NCBI GenBank assembly: GCA_002367285.1
Contig: DFBF01000024.1
Span: 1-9,602, forward strand
Source of the DNA: Rhodobacteraceae bacterium UBA3087
GTDB taxonomy: Bacteria > Pseudomonadota > Alphaproteobacteria > Rhodobacterales > Rhodobacteraceae
DNA: 9,602 nucleotides
Reading direction: 5' to 3'
In this document: positions 1 through 6,648 of the stretch, piece after piece
Layout of the letters: every line of letters starts with the position of its first letter
Numbering within the stretch: the first letter of the stretch is position 1
Notes under the pieces: model-generated
Database searches by the model: none
Seen by the model: only the letters and a program-made list of their open reading frames with translations
What the model was told of the DNA's origin: nothing
Program-made: the position numbers and the translations under genes

Positions 1-154
1 GCCCGCGCAAATCATCACCAAAGGGCGCCATGACCCCTGTGTCGGCATCCGCGCCGTACCGGTGGGCGAGGCCATGGCCGCCTGCGTTATCCTGGACCAT
101 CTGATGCTGCATCGCGGCCAGGTCGGTGATGGGCCGCGTGGCAAAATCGGTTGA
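1..154 (+). CDS. aroC: Chorismate synthase, C-terminal end (partial)
   Basis: Chorismate synthase makes chorismate from EPSP in the last common step of the shikimate pathway, in the cytoplasm, using reduced FMN. The gene enters from outside the window. Only the last 50 residues are present, read in frame from base 2. They contain the family's C-terminal signature TKGRHDPCVGIRAVPVGEAM followed by a short helix and tail ending in KIG, then TGA at 152-154. This matches the usual end of the family, so the C-terminus appears intact. The stop overlaps the ATG of the next gene (TGATG, one shared base), which suggests that the permease gene was once translationally coupled to aroC. Identification is by motif recognition and is secure despite the short piece. 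Confidence 0.95.
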   Translation, partial: PAQIITKGRHDPCVGIRAVPVGEAMAACVILDHLMLHRGQVGDGPRGKIG

Positions 155-616
155 TGCTCGCAATTCTGACGATCACCTTTCCGACCTAAGCCACCATCGC
201 CTTGGGCTGTGCCACAACGCGGCGGGGCTGGTTCAAGACCACGGATATGCGGGTTTTGGGCGGCTATGTCCTGAACATCGCGCTGCCTGCGCTGTTGTTT
301 CGCACGGTGGCAACCCGGCCTGTGGCCGAGGTGTTCAACCTGCCCTATATGTCCGTGTTTCTGCTGGGGGCTGGCAACGATCATGGTCGTCTGGCTGAGG
401 TTTCGCCTGACCGGCGTCGATGCCTCGCGCCGTGGTGTGGGGCTGTTATCTGATCTGCAAGCTGCCGTGATCCTGTCTGCGGCCATGCCGATTTTCACCA
501 TCTACACGGTGTTCGCGATGGACTATGGCCGTGAAGGTGTGGCGTCCCTGGCGTTGTTGAGAACGACTGTGGCCGCCTTTGTCACCCTCACGGTCCTGTT
601 GGGCGTGTTGATTTAA
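154..616 (+). pseudogene. AEC-family (auxin efflux carrier-like) permease, degraded
   Basis: This is the remnant of an AEC-family membrane transporter (usually about 310 residues and 8-10 membrane segments). Reading from the ATG at 154, an in-frame TAA at 187-189 stops translation after 11 codons. Past it the same frame continues with typical N-terminal sequence (TRRGWFKTTDMRVLGGYVLN, then IALPALLFRTVATRP) up to about base 375. There the frame changes in a way that fits loss of two bases (GGGGCTGGC where GGGGCGCTGGC would keep frame). The sequence then resumes as VVWLRFRLTGVDASRRGVGLL and jumps, near 440-455, to the family's C-terminal part (LQAAVILSAAMPIFTIYTVF). About 150 residues of the middle are therefore missing. 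The terminal TAA at 614-616 is retained and overlaps the stop of the convergent thioredoxin gene. Three independent lesions make a functional product implausible. The family assignment rests on the two preserved ends; the substrate is unknown. Confidence 0.88.
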
Positions 617-1020
617 GCCGTGGCGGCCGTCAGCGCCGTGTCCATCAATGCCTTGATGTCAGCGCGCGACGTGCCCGCCACGATGCGGCCCAGCTCGGCG
701 TCTCCTTTCACCACCACCAGCGTCGAACGGCGCGGGATGTTCAGCGATTTTGCCAGCACGGATTTGCCGTGTTCGTCCCAGTCGACGTTGACGAAGGTGA
801 TTGCCTCATAGGCCGGGTTTTCCGCCTTTAGTGCGTTGATCACCCGTTCTTGCGCTGCGCAGGTGGTGCACCAGCTGGCTTTGAAATCCAGGAACACGGT
901 TTCACCGCGCGCAAGCGCTTCGGTGACCAGGCCGGGGGTGTACTCCATCACGGCCGCGCGGGCGGCAATGGGGGCCAAAACAGCACCGGCAGAAAGGGAC
1001 AGGAAGGTACGACGTTTCAT
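613..1020 (-). CDS. Exported thioredoxin-fold protein, CcdA partner
   Basis: This 135-residue protein probably passes electrons received from CcdA to oxidised disulfides in the periplasm. Residues 1-22 form an export signal beginning MKRRTFLSLSAGA. The RRTFL stretch resembles a twin-arginine signal, although Sec export is also possible. A thioredoxin fold follows, with the redox pair in SWCTTCAAQ (Cys51, Cys54). At the place where thioredoxins normally have a cis-proline before Thr (IPT), this protein reads RRST, with Ser99. A proline lies a few residues earlier (IPRR). The start is supported by AAGGAG at 1029-1034, eight bases ahead of the ATG. The gene follows ccdA by 12 bases and must be cotranscribed with it. 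Its TAA lies inside a TTAA shared with the stop of the convergent permease remnant. The role is inferred from the fold, the signal and the neighbour. Confidence 0.9.
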   Translation of the reverse strand: MKRRTFLSLSAGAVLAPIAARAAVMEYTPGLVTEALARGETVFLDFKASWCTTCAAQERVINALKAENPAYEAITFVNVDWDEHGKSVLAKSLNIPRRSTLVVVKGDAELGRIVAGTSRADIKALMDTALTAATA

Positions 1021-1028
1021 CAGTAGAA

Positions 1029-1034
1029 CTCCTT
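1029..1034 (-). promoter_or_regulatory. Ribosome binding site of the thioredoxin gene, overlapping the ccdA stop
   Basis: On the minus strand the ccdA stop codon and the Shine-Dalgarno sequence are interleaved as TAAGGAG (1029-1035), eight bases before the thioredoxin ATG. A ribosome ending ccdA therefore sits on the next gene's binding site, which favours coupled synthesis of the membrane carrier and its periplasmic partner. It also supports the chosen thioredoxin start. Confidence 0.8.
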
Positions 1035-1746
1035 ACAAAGAAACGGACAGGTCGATCAGCCAGGCGGGCAGGGTCTGCACCGCCCAGGCTTCGATCATGT
1101 GGTGAACGCGAAACAGAATCGCGACGCCGACGGTGAGGAAAATGGCACCCATGATCGGGCGGGATTTCTGGGCAATGACGCGCATTGCGGCCTGACGGCG
1201 CAGAATGACACTGCGTGCTCCATAACCCAATGCGAGGATGATGGTGGATACCCCCATGGCAAAGCCGACCATGACGGCGCTGGCCCAAAGCAGGCTTTCG
1301 CCCTGGCTGGCCAGGCTGATCGCACCGCCCAGGGTGGGGCCGATACAGGGTGACCAGACCGCGCCCAGCAACATGCCGCCCAGGAACTGGCCCCAAAGTC
1401 CGGACCGGTCGACGTCTTCAAGCCCCGCATCGGCGCGGGCGGAAAATCCGGCGGTTGCGGTGGCAAAGCCTTGCGAAAATCGCGGCACCAGCAGGATCAG
1501 GCCAAAGCCGATCATCAGCACGGCGCCCGCGTTGGCGATCATGACCTCGTCAATGCCCAGCGTGTGCCCGGCGACGGTGACCAACATGCCCAACAGGACG
1601 AAAGACAGCGACATGCCCGCCGCCACGGCCAGCGGTCCGAACCGGCTGGCGTTCAATGCTGTGGCCAGAACGATAGGCAACACCGGCAGAACGCAGGGGT
1701 TGATCAGGGTCAGCAGACCGGCGGCATAGGCGAACAAAATTTCCAT
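1033..1746 (-). CDS. ccdA: CcdA/DsbD-type transmembrane thiol-disulfide electron carrier
   Basis: This 237-residue inner-membrane protein moves reducing equivalents from cytoplasmic thioredoxin across the membrane to periplasmic thioredoxin-like proteins, typically for cytochrome c maturation or disulfide repair. It has the length and six-segment pattern of the CcdA family. The two redox cysteines are visible in the paired motifs NPCVLPVLP (Cys18, first segment) and SPCIGPTLG (Cys134, fourth segment). Hydrophobic segments fall near residues 1-28, 38-60, 66-88, 118-148, 152-178 and 198-215. The ATG at 1744-1746 is preceded by a modest AGGGTGG ribosome binding site lying inside a predicted hairpin. 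The next gene is an exported thioredoxin 12 bases downstream, a classic pairing that supports the function. Which final substrate the pair reduces cannot be told here. Confidence 0.93.
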   Translation of the reverse strand: MEILFAYAAGLLTLINPCVLPVLPIVLATALNASRFGPLAVAAGMSLSFVLLGMLVTVAGHTLGIDEVMIANAGAVLMIGFGLILLVPRFSQGFATATAGFSARADAGLEDVDRSGLWGQFLGGMLLGAVWSPCIGPTLGGAISLASQGESLLWASAVMVGFAMGVSTIILALGYGARSVILRRQAAMRVIAQKSRPIMGAIFLTVGVAILFRVHHMIEAWAVQTLPAWLIDLSVSL

Positions 1747-1747
1747 G

Positions 1748-1771
1748 CCGCCACCCTATTCAGGCAGGCGG
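1748..1771 (-). promoter_or_regulatory. Possible hairpin covering the ccdA ribosome binding site
   Basis: Just upstream of the ccdA ATG the minus strand reads CCGCC-TG-CCT-GAAT-AGG-GT-GGCGG. The outer arms (five pairs) and inner arms (three pairs) are complementary around a 2x2 internal loop and a four-base loop. The fold would hide the AGGGTGG ribosome binding site. There is no U-run after it, so it is not a convincing terminator for the upstream permease gene. Whether it controls ccdA translation is inference. Confidence 0.4.
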
Positions 1772-1802
1772 AAAAGTCACTTCACAACCGGCCCGCGCGC
1801 CA

Positions 1803-2678
1803 TCACGTCCGCGTGGGGTTTTGTTTCGAAAGCTGTACCAGCAGTATGCCGACCGTGATGATCGCAACGCCGATCCCATCGACCCATGTCAGGTTTTCGC
1901 CCAACAACATCGCCGCGATGGCGACGCCGAAGAAGGGGGTCAAGAAATGAAACGTCGCCGCACGAACGGCGCCGATACGTCCGACCAGAGCAAACCAGAT
2001 CCAGGTTGCCAACAGGCCCGGCGCAAATATCGTATAGGTAAAGGCCGCGCCCAGTTTCCAGCTCCAATCGACTGTGAAGGTTTCCATCAACAGCGACGCG
2101 ATGGCCAGAAAGAACGCGCCGACGAACATCTGCAAGCCGACGATCATCATCAGATTGCCCCCCCCCGATGCGGTGCGCACCGACAGGGTTGCGATGGTCA
2201 ACGCAGCAGCGCCGACAAAGCACAACATGACGCCAGTCAGGTCCACGCCGCCCGACAGGCGTGTGCCCATGATCACGGCAACGCCCGCGATCCCGGCCGC
2301 CAGCCCCAGCGCCGCCATGGGTTTCAGCCGGTCACCAAAGATGCTCCAGCCCGCCAGCGCGACCATCAGGGGCATAGTGGATGCGATGATGGACGCCAGC
2401 CCGGCCTCGATCCACTGCATCGCGACAAAGTTCAGGCCCAGGTACAGCGCGTTTTGACACAAACCAAAGATGAATACCGCCCGCCATTGGCTGCGCGTCA
2501 GGTTCCAGCTCTGACCCAAGGCTTTGGCGACCGCCACACCGATCAGGCCAGATATCAGGAACCGCACCGCAAGCGATCCCATGGGTGGCGCGTGGGCCAC
2601 GATGATGCGCGCCGAGGTAAAGGCCGACGACCAGATCAGGGCAAAGCTGAGCCCCATGAAGATTGCGCGCAGGTCCAT
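1803..2678 (-). CDS. DMT-superfamily (EamA) permease
   Basis: This is a 291-residue inner-membrane protein of the drug/metabolite transporter superfamily. It shows the usual duplicated architecture: two EamA halves (about residues 5-135 and 150-285) of five membrane segments each. Supporting features are the N-terminal FALIWSSAFTSARIIV, the end of the first half (LASIIASTMPLMVALAGWSI) and the mirrored end of the second half (HFLTPFFGVAIAAMLLGENL). I chose the ATG at 2676-2678 because GGAG lies just upstream and the protein then begins in the usual MDLRAIFMGLSFAL style. The open frame extends 19 codons further up without support. A nine-G run (Ala-Ser-Gly-Gly-Gly, 2158-2166) lies near the middle in the linker between the two halves. 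The substrate cannot be predicted; family members export amino acids, metabolites or drugs. It lies in line with ccdA, 56 bases upstream of it. Confidence 0.9.
   Translation of the reverse strand: MDLRAIFMGLSFALIWSSAFTSARIIVAHAPPMGSLAVRFLISGLIGVAVAKALGQSWNLTRSQWRAVFIFGLCQNALYLGLNFVAMQWIEAGLASIIASTMPLMVALAGWSIFGDRLKPMAALGLAAGIAGVAVIMGTRLSGGVDLTGVMLCFVGAAALTIATLSVRTASGGGNLMMIVGLQMFVGAFFLAIASLLMETFTVDWSWKLGAAFTYTIFAPGLLATWIWFALVGRIGAVRAATFHFLTPFFGVAIAAMLLGENLTWVDGIGVAIITVGILLVQLSKQNPTRT
2158..2166. repeat. Nine-base G/C homopolymer inside the EamA permease gene
   Basis: The plus strand has nine consecutive C (nine G in the coding strand). It encodes part of Ser-Gly-Gly-Gly between the two halves of the permease. 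At the present length the reading frame is open to the end. Gain or loss of one base would truncate the protein after its first half. Confidence 0.95.
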
Positions 2679-2760
2679 GAGATCTCCGATCGAAAAAGGG
2701 TCGCCAACAGTTTCGCAATTTTCAGGAAATGGCAATCGGTTCCAGCAGCGACCGGCAATG

Positions 2761-2788
2761 AAAAAGGGCCACCCGAAGGTGACCCTTT
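2761..2788 (-). terminator. Rho-independent terminator of the HU gene
   Basis: Read on the minus strand, AAAGGGTCACC and GGTGGCCCTTT pair over 11 positions (one G-U pair) around a C(UUCG)G tetraloop, an unusually stable loop. The T-run that follows overlaps the end of the stem. It begins 23 bases after the TAA of the HU gene. It separates this gene from the EamA permease transcript that follows on the same strand. Confidence 0.93.
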
Positions 2789-2811
2789 CCGAATTCCATG
2801 TGGAAAACGAC

Positions 2812-3099
2812 TTAGCCGTTCACGCTGTCTTTCAGCGCTTTGGCGATGGTCATTTTCACGACCTTGTCAGCCTCTTTGCTGATCTGTTCGCCGGTGGCAG
2901 GATTGCGCACCATACGAGCCGGACGCTCGCGGCAATAGATCTTGCCAACACCGGGCAAAGTCACGGCACCACCGGCGGAAACTTCCTTGGTGATGATCGC
3001 GATGATGCCGTCCAGCGCGCCGGCTGCCGACTTCTTGTCCGCGCCCATTTCTTCGGCCAGAGCAGCCACAAGTTGGGTCTTGGTCATAGGTTTCGCCAT
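2812..3099 (-). CDS. hup: HU/IHF-family nucleoid DNA-binding protein
   Basis: A small basic protein of 95 residues that bends and compacts DNA as a dimer in the nucleoid. It has the standard HU/IHF layout: a helical N-terminal part (MTKTQLVAALAEEMG onward), the turn TLPGVGKI near residues 47-54, the DNA-gripping arm with RNPATGE at 65-71 (Pro67 being the intercalating proline), and a C-terminal helix. The arm base reads GKIYCRERPARMV, with a cysteine at 56, so it is a divergent alphaproteobacterial form rather than textbook HU-alpha/beta or IHF. The ATG at 3097-3099 is preceded by AGGAG at eight bases. A candidate promoter lies at 3147-3175 and a strong terminator follows the stop, so the gene is probably a monocistronic, well-expressed unit. 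The symbol is generic. Confidence 0.93.
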   Translation of the reverse strand: MAKPMTKTQLVAALAEEMGADKKSAAGALDGIIAIITKEVSAGGAVTLPGVGKIYCRERPARMVRNPATGEQISKEADKVVKMTIAKALKDSVNG

Positions 3100-3146
3100 G
3101 TAAGTATCTCCTCGTTATGCCCCTATACTGGGGGTTCATTGGGCGC

Positions 3147-3175
3147 ATTAAACTGGATATGGTTGTCGTACACAA
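3147..3175 (-). promoter_or_regulatory. Candidate sigma-70 promoter of the HU gene
   Basis: On the minus strand TTGTGT (3170-3175) and TTTAAT (3147-3152) are separated by exactly 17 bases. They match the -35 box at three of six positions and the -10 box at five of six. A start point about seven bases beyond would leave an untranslated leader of roughly 40 bases containing AGGAG. The rest of 3176-3251, between here and the amn stop, shows no gene and no convincing terminator. The call rests on spacing and consensus only. Confidence 0.4.
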
Positions 3176-3251
3176 TCATTTGTGTTCCGAATTATCGGGA
3201 AATCAGCGCGTTTTCCCCTGAATGTCAGGCCTTCCCCTACGTCACTATGCC

Positions 3252-4736
3252 CTAGAGGAAGGCTGTTTCCTCGAAACTGCGCAATTTCCGGCTGTGGATG
3301 CGTTCCAGTGGCATCTCACGCAGGGTCTCCATCGCCTGGATGCCGATCAGCAAATGGCGCCCGACCTGGTCCTTGTAAAAATCGCTGGCCATGCCGGGCA
3401 GCTTCAATTCGCCGTGCAGGGGTTTGTCGCTGACACATAACAGCGTGCCGTACGGCACCCGGAACCGAAATCCGTTGGCGGCAATCGTCGCGCTTTCCAT
3501 GTCCAGGGCGATGGCACGCGATTGCGACAGGCGCTGCACCGGTCCCTTGTGGTCGCGCAACTCCCAGTTGCGATTGTCCAGGCTGGCAACGGTGCCGGTC
3601 CGCATGATGCGCTTCAGCTCAAAGCCCTCCAGCGCGGTCACCTCGGCCACGGCCTGTTCCAGCGACCTCTGGATTTCCGCCAGCGGCGGGATCGGAATCC
3701 AGATCGGCAGGTCATCGTCCAGCACCTTGTCCTCGCGCAAATAGGCATGGGCCAGTATGAAATCACCCAGCCGTTGGGAATTGCGCAAGCCGGCGCAATG
3801 GCCAACCATCAGCCAGGCATGCGGGCGCAGCACGGCGATATGGTCGGTCGCGGTTTTCGCGTTCGACGGCCCGACACCGATATTCACCAAGGTGATCCCG
3901 CCGCCATCGGCGCGGGTCAGGTGATAAGACGGCATCTGCGGCAGTTTCGCAGGCACCGGCAGCACATCGTCCGGCCCGGTGATCGTGTGATAACCCGGCC
4001 CGACAAAGCTGGTATATCCGCTGTCGGGATCGGCCAGCATCTTGCGGGCATAGGCCTCGAATTCCTCGACATAGAACTGATAGTTGGTGAACAGCACGTG
4101 GTTCTGGAAATTCTCAGGCAGGGTGGCGGTGTAATGCGACAACCGTGCCAGGGAATAATCAATGCGCTGTGCGGTAAACGGGGCCAGCGGGGAAGAGCCG
4201 TCTTCGTGCACATACCCCAGCCCGTTGACGATGTCGTCATGGGTGGTTTCCAGGTTCGGCACGTCAAACACATCGCGCAGCGGAAACGCCATCGCGCCCT
4301 CTTGCGGCACGGTGACATTGGGGTCGTTCGCCACGGCAAAATGCACCGGGATCGGTGTGGTGGACGGGCCGATCAGAACCGGCACGCCGTGGTTCTCCAA
4401 CAATAGGTTGATCTGTTGCACCAAATAGTTTTCGAACAGATCCGGCCGTGTAATCGTAGTCGAATAGGTGCCCGGCGTCGACACGTGACCAAAGCTCAGC
4501 CGGGTGTCGATCTGCGCGTGGCTGGTCGAGGTCAGGCGGATCTCCGGGTAATAGGCGCGAAACCGCGTGGCGGGCTGTGTGCCGGTCACATTGGCGGAAA
4601 ACGCTTGCGCCAGGAAGGCACAGGCATCGGTGTACAACACCTTCAGCCGGGCGACCGCGGCCTTGGCGTCGGTGAAGACTTCGTGCTCCACCTGGGGTAG
4701 GGTCACGACCGGAATGCGCATTTCTCTCGCGTTCAT
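3252..4736 (-). CDS. amn: AMP nucleosidase
   Basis: Hydrolyses AMP to adenine and ribose 5-phosphate (EC 3.2.2.4) in the cytoplasm. At 494 residues it matches the usual family length. The N-terminal part (about 1-190) corresponds to the Amn-specific regulatory domain. The C-terminal part is a nucleoside-phosphorylase-like catalytic domain, with GVGPSNAKTATDH at 287-299, VGHCAGLRNSQRLGD from 311, the purine/ribose-binding LDMES at 411-415 (the family's Met-Glu pair), and SDKPLHGE at 436-443 with the catalytic-type Asp. Its ATG (4734-4736) shares one base with the ade stop (TGATG), and GAGGA lies just upstream inside ade, so translation is probably coupled. The product adenine is the substrate of the upstream gene's enzyme, giving a two-step route from AMP to hypoxanthine. 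No lesion is visible. Confidence 0.96.
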   Translation of the reverse strand: MNAREMRIPVVTLPQVEHEVFTDAKAAVARLKVLYTDACAFLAQAFSANVTGTQPATRFRAYYPEIRLTSTSHAQIDTRLSFGHVSTPGTYSTTITRPDLFENYLVQQINLLLENHGVPVLIGPSTTPIPVHFAVANDPNVTVPQEGAMAFPLRDVFDVPNLETTHDDIVNGLGYVHEDGSSPLAPFTAQRIDYSLARLSHYTATLPENFQNHVLFTNYQFYVEEFEAYARKMLADPDSGYTSFVGPGYHTITGPDDVLPVPAKLPQMPSYHLTRADGGGITLVNIGVGPSNAKTATDHIAVLRPHAWLMVGHCAGLRNSQRLGDFILAHAYLREDKVLDDDLPIWIPIPPLAEIQRSLEQAVAEVTALEGFELKRIMRTGTVASLDNRNWELRDHKGPVQRLSQSRAIALDMESATIAANGFRFRVPYGTLLCVSDKPLHGELKLPGMASDFYKDQVGRHLLIGIQAMETLREMPLERIHSRKLRSFEETAFL

Positions 4737-6541
4737 CAGCTTTCCTCAAATAAGTCTGTCAGTTCAAATTTGGTCACATCCACCAAGCCCAGATCGCTGA
4801 TCCGTAACTCAGGGATCACCACCAGCGCCAGGAAACTGTGTTGGATCGAGGCATTGTTCAACGTGCAGCCACAGGCGCGCATCGCCTCGACAATGGCTTC
4901 GGCCTTTACCGCGACTTCGGCGGCGGGGGCGTCGGACATCAAACCGGCGACGGGCAGTTCGACCAGAGCCAGCTCTTTTCCACCTTGATAGACACACATA
5001 CCACCGCCAACCTCGCCCAGCCGGTTCGCCGCCAGCGCCATGTCGTCGCGCGATGTCCCGACCACGATCATATGGTGGCTGTCATGGGCCACGGTCGATG
5101 CCATGGCCATCCGGCCTTGGTATTCGAACCCGTTGACAAACCCGTTCACCACGCCACCGGTGCCCTTGTGGCGTTCGACCAATGCGACCTGACAAATGTC
5201 CTGACCCGCATCGGGTTCGACGATGCCATCCGTCACGGCCAGATCGGCGGTCAGCGCCTTGGTGGGCGCCTGATTTTCAACAATACCGATCACTTTTGCG
5301 GTGACGGAGTTTGCACCTTCGGGCGCGTGAACTTCGAAATCCGCGGGCTCAAGCACTTTGCCCAGATGCATCGTCTGACGTGCGTGTGCGGGCCAGTCCA
5401 AATGTGGGAAATCGACCCTAACCTTGCCCTTTTCGGCCACGGTGACACCTTTGGCGATCACCAGATTGATCGGCAGGTTGGTCAGGTCGTCGGTCAAGAT
5501 CACATCGGCACGCCGCCCGGGCGCAATGCTGCCCAGTTCGCGTTCCAACCCGAAATGGGTGGCGGTGTTGATCGTCGCCATTTGCAGCGCGACAATCGGG
5601 TTGCAGCCATGTTCGATCGCATGACGCACGGCGCGGTTCATGTGGCCTTCGTTCACCAGAGTGCCAGAATGGCAATCATCCGTACACAGGATGAAGCTGC
5701 GTGAATCCAGCCCCTTTTCGGTCACCGCCGTGATTTGTTTTTCAACGTCGAACCAGGCACTGCCCAGCCGCATCATCACCCGCATACCCTGTCGGGCACG
5801 GGCAATCGCGTCGGCTTCACAGGTGCCTTCGTGGTCGTCGGCAGGCCCGCCCGCGGCATAGGCGTGAAAGTTCGGGCCCAGATCGGGGCTGGCATAATGC
5901 CCGCCCACCGTCTTGCGCGCGGTCTGCGTCGCGGCGATTTCCGCCAGCATCTTGGGGTCGGCATTGATCACACCGGGGAAATTCATCATTTCTCCCAGCC
6001 CGATAACGCCGGGCCAGGTCATCGCCTCGGCCACATCTTCGGGGGTGATTTCAAACCCTGTGGTTTCCAGCCCCGGCGCGCTGGGCGCACAGCTGGGCAT
6101 CTGGGTAAAGATCGAAATGGGCTGGATCAGAGCCTCATCATGCATCAATCGCACGCCTTCCAGGCCCAGTACATTGGCGATCTCATGCGGATCGACAAAC
6201 ATCGTGGTGGTGCCCTGGGGCGTGACCGCGCGGGCAAATTCCGCAGGCGTCAGCATGCCGCTTTCGATATGCATATGCGCGTCACACAGGCCGGGGATCA
6301 GGTATTGCCCGTCGGCCTGAATGATCTGTGTTTCCGGCCCGATACAGTGGCTGGCGTCCGGCCCGACATAGGCGATGCGCCCGTCGGCGATGGCCACCTG
6401 CCAGCCGTCCAGGACTTCGCGGGTGTGAACGTTCACGACACGCCCGTCCTGAATAACGGTATCGGCGGGGTCACGGCCTGCGGCAACACCGATCAGACGG
6501 GTCGCGCTTTCAGGCCAGGTTTTGAATGAAGTATTTTCCAT
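4736..6541 (-). CDS. ade: Adenine deaminase
   Basis: Converts adenine to hypoxanthine and ammonia (EC 3.5.4.2), a metal-dependent amidohydrolase-superfamily enzyme of about 600 residues. Numbered from the ATG at 6539-6541 (601 residues), the metal-binding HMHIES lies at 89-94, DPHEIANVLG at 117-126, GLGEMMN at 181-187 and TDDCHSG at 287-293. A typical second domain follows, including GRRADVILTDDL and, late in the protein, SHHMIVVGTSRDDM. I prefer this ATG. The frame also offers a TTG five codons upstream at 6554-6556, but neither start has a strong Shine-Dalgarno sequence. The gene heads an operon with amn. Its promoter must lie in the 107-base divergent region shared with the aldolase-like gene, where a quasi-palindrome (6551-6566) sits directly upstream of the start. 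No lesion is visible. Confidence 0.95.
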   Translation of the reverse strand: MENTSFKTWPESATRLIGVAAGRDPADTVIQDGRVVNVHTREVLDGWQVAIADGRIAYVGPDASHCIGPETQIIQADGQYLIPGLCDAHMHIESGMLTPAEFARAVTPQGTTTMFVDPHEIANVLGLEGVRLMHDEALIQPISIFTQMPSCAPSAPGLETTGFEITPEDVAEAMTWPGVIGLGEMMNFPGVINADPKMLAEIAATQTARKTVGGHYASPDLGPNFHAYAAGGPADDHEGTCEADAIARARQGMRVMMRLGSAWFDVEKQITAVTEKGLDSRSFILCTDDCHSGTLVNEGHMNRAVRHAIEHGCNPIVALQMATINTATHFGLERELGSIAPGRRADVILTDDLTNLPINLVIAKGVTVAEKGKVRVDFPHLDWPAHARQTMHLGKVLEPADFEVHAPEGANSVTAKVIGIVENQAPTKALTADLAVTDGIVEPDAGQDICQVALVERHKGTGGVVNGFVNGFEYQGRMAMASTVAHDSHHMIVVGTSRDDMALAANRLGEVGGGMCVYQGGKELALVELPVAGLMSDAPAAEVAVKAEAIVEAMRACGCTLNNASIQHSFLALVVIPELRISDLGLVDVTKFELTDLFEES

Positions 6542-6585
6542 GGACCAATTGTTCAAATTTTCGAACGCAGTGCAAGGGTGAAACT

Positions 6586-6614
6586 CTGTCGCGAAAATGA
6601 TTGCCCTGTCGCGA
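6586..6614 (+). repeat. Direct repeat CTGTCGCGA x2, 20-base period
   Basis: Exact copies of CTGTCGCGA lie at 6586-6594 and 6606-6614. The centre-to-centre distance of 20 bases is about two helical turns, so two protein subunits could bind on the same face of the DNA. They lie closer to the aldolase-like gene than to ade. Operator function is inference. Confidence 0.6.
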
Positions 6615-6637
6615 TTGCTGTGCCCAATTTAGCCAAC

Positions 6638-6643
6638 AGGAGG
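6638..6643 (+). promoter_or_regulatory. Ribosome binding site setting the aldolase-like start
   Basis: A full AGGAGG lies five bases ahead of the ATG at 6649. It decides the start against an ATG 48 bases upstream in the same frame, which has no such site and would add a non-conserved cysteine-rich extension. Confidence 0.88.
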
Positions 6644-6648
6644 CGCAC

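Larger units (their letters stand above)
6542..6648. promoter_or_regulatory. Divergent control region between ade and the aldolase-like gene
   Basis: These 107 bases must carry the starts of transcription for both ade-amn (minus) and the aldolase-like gene (plus). They contain a 16-base quasi-palindrome, GTTCAAATTTTCGAAC (6551-6566, six of eight pairs matching), next to the ade start, and two exact copies of CTGTCGCGA 20 bases apart. I could not pick a convincing -35/-10 pair in either direction; TTGCCC (6601) with CAATTT (6625) for the plus strand is only a weak possibility. The arrangement looks like a regulated divergent promoter, but the regulator is unknown. Confidence 0.5.

Noticed and set aside
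1821..2882. A 353-codon open frame on the plus strand opposite the EamA permease and part of the HU gene.
   Set aside because: Its product is a low-complexity Gln/Arg/Asp/His-rich shadow, has no family motifs, and spans two well-supported minus-strand genes and their terminator.
3217..3229. A short perfect hairpin (CCTGA, three-base loop, TCAGG) after amn, considered as its terminator.
   Set aside because: The stem is only five pairs and no T-run follows on either strand.
3522..4406. A 294-codon plus-strand open frame opposite amn.
   Set aside because: It is an antisense shadow of a clearly conserved AMP nucleosidase in GC-rich DNA; composition is Gln/His/Arg-rich with no recognisable domain.
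4838..6529. Two long plus-strand open frames (288 and 264 codons) opposite ade.
   Set aside because: Both are antisense to adenine deaminase, have no motifs or ribosome binding sites, and are explained by GC-rich codon bias.
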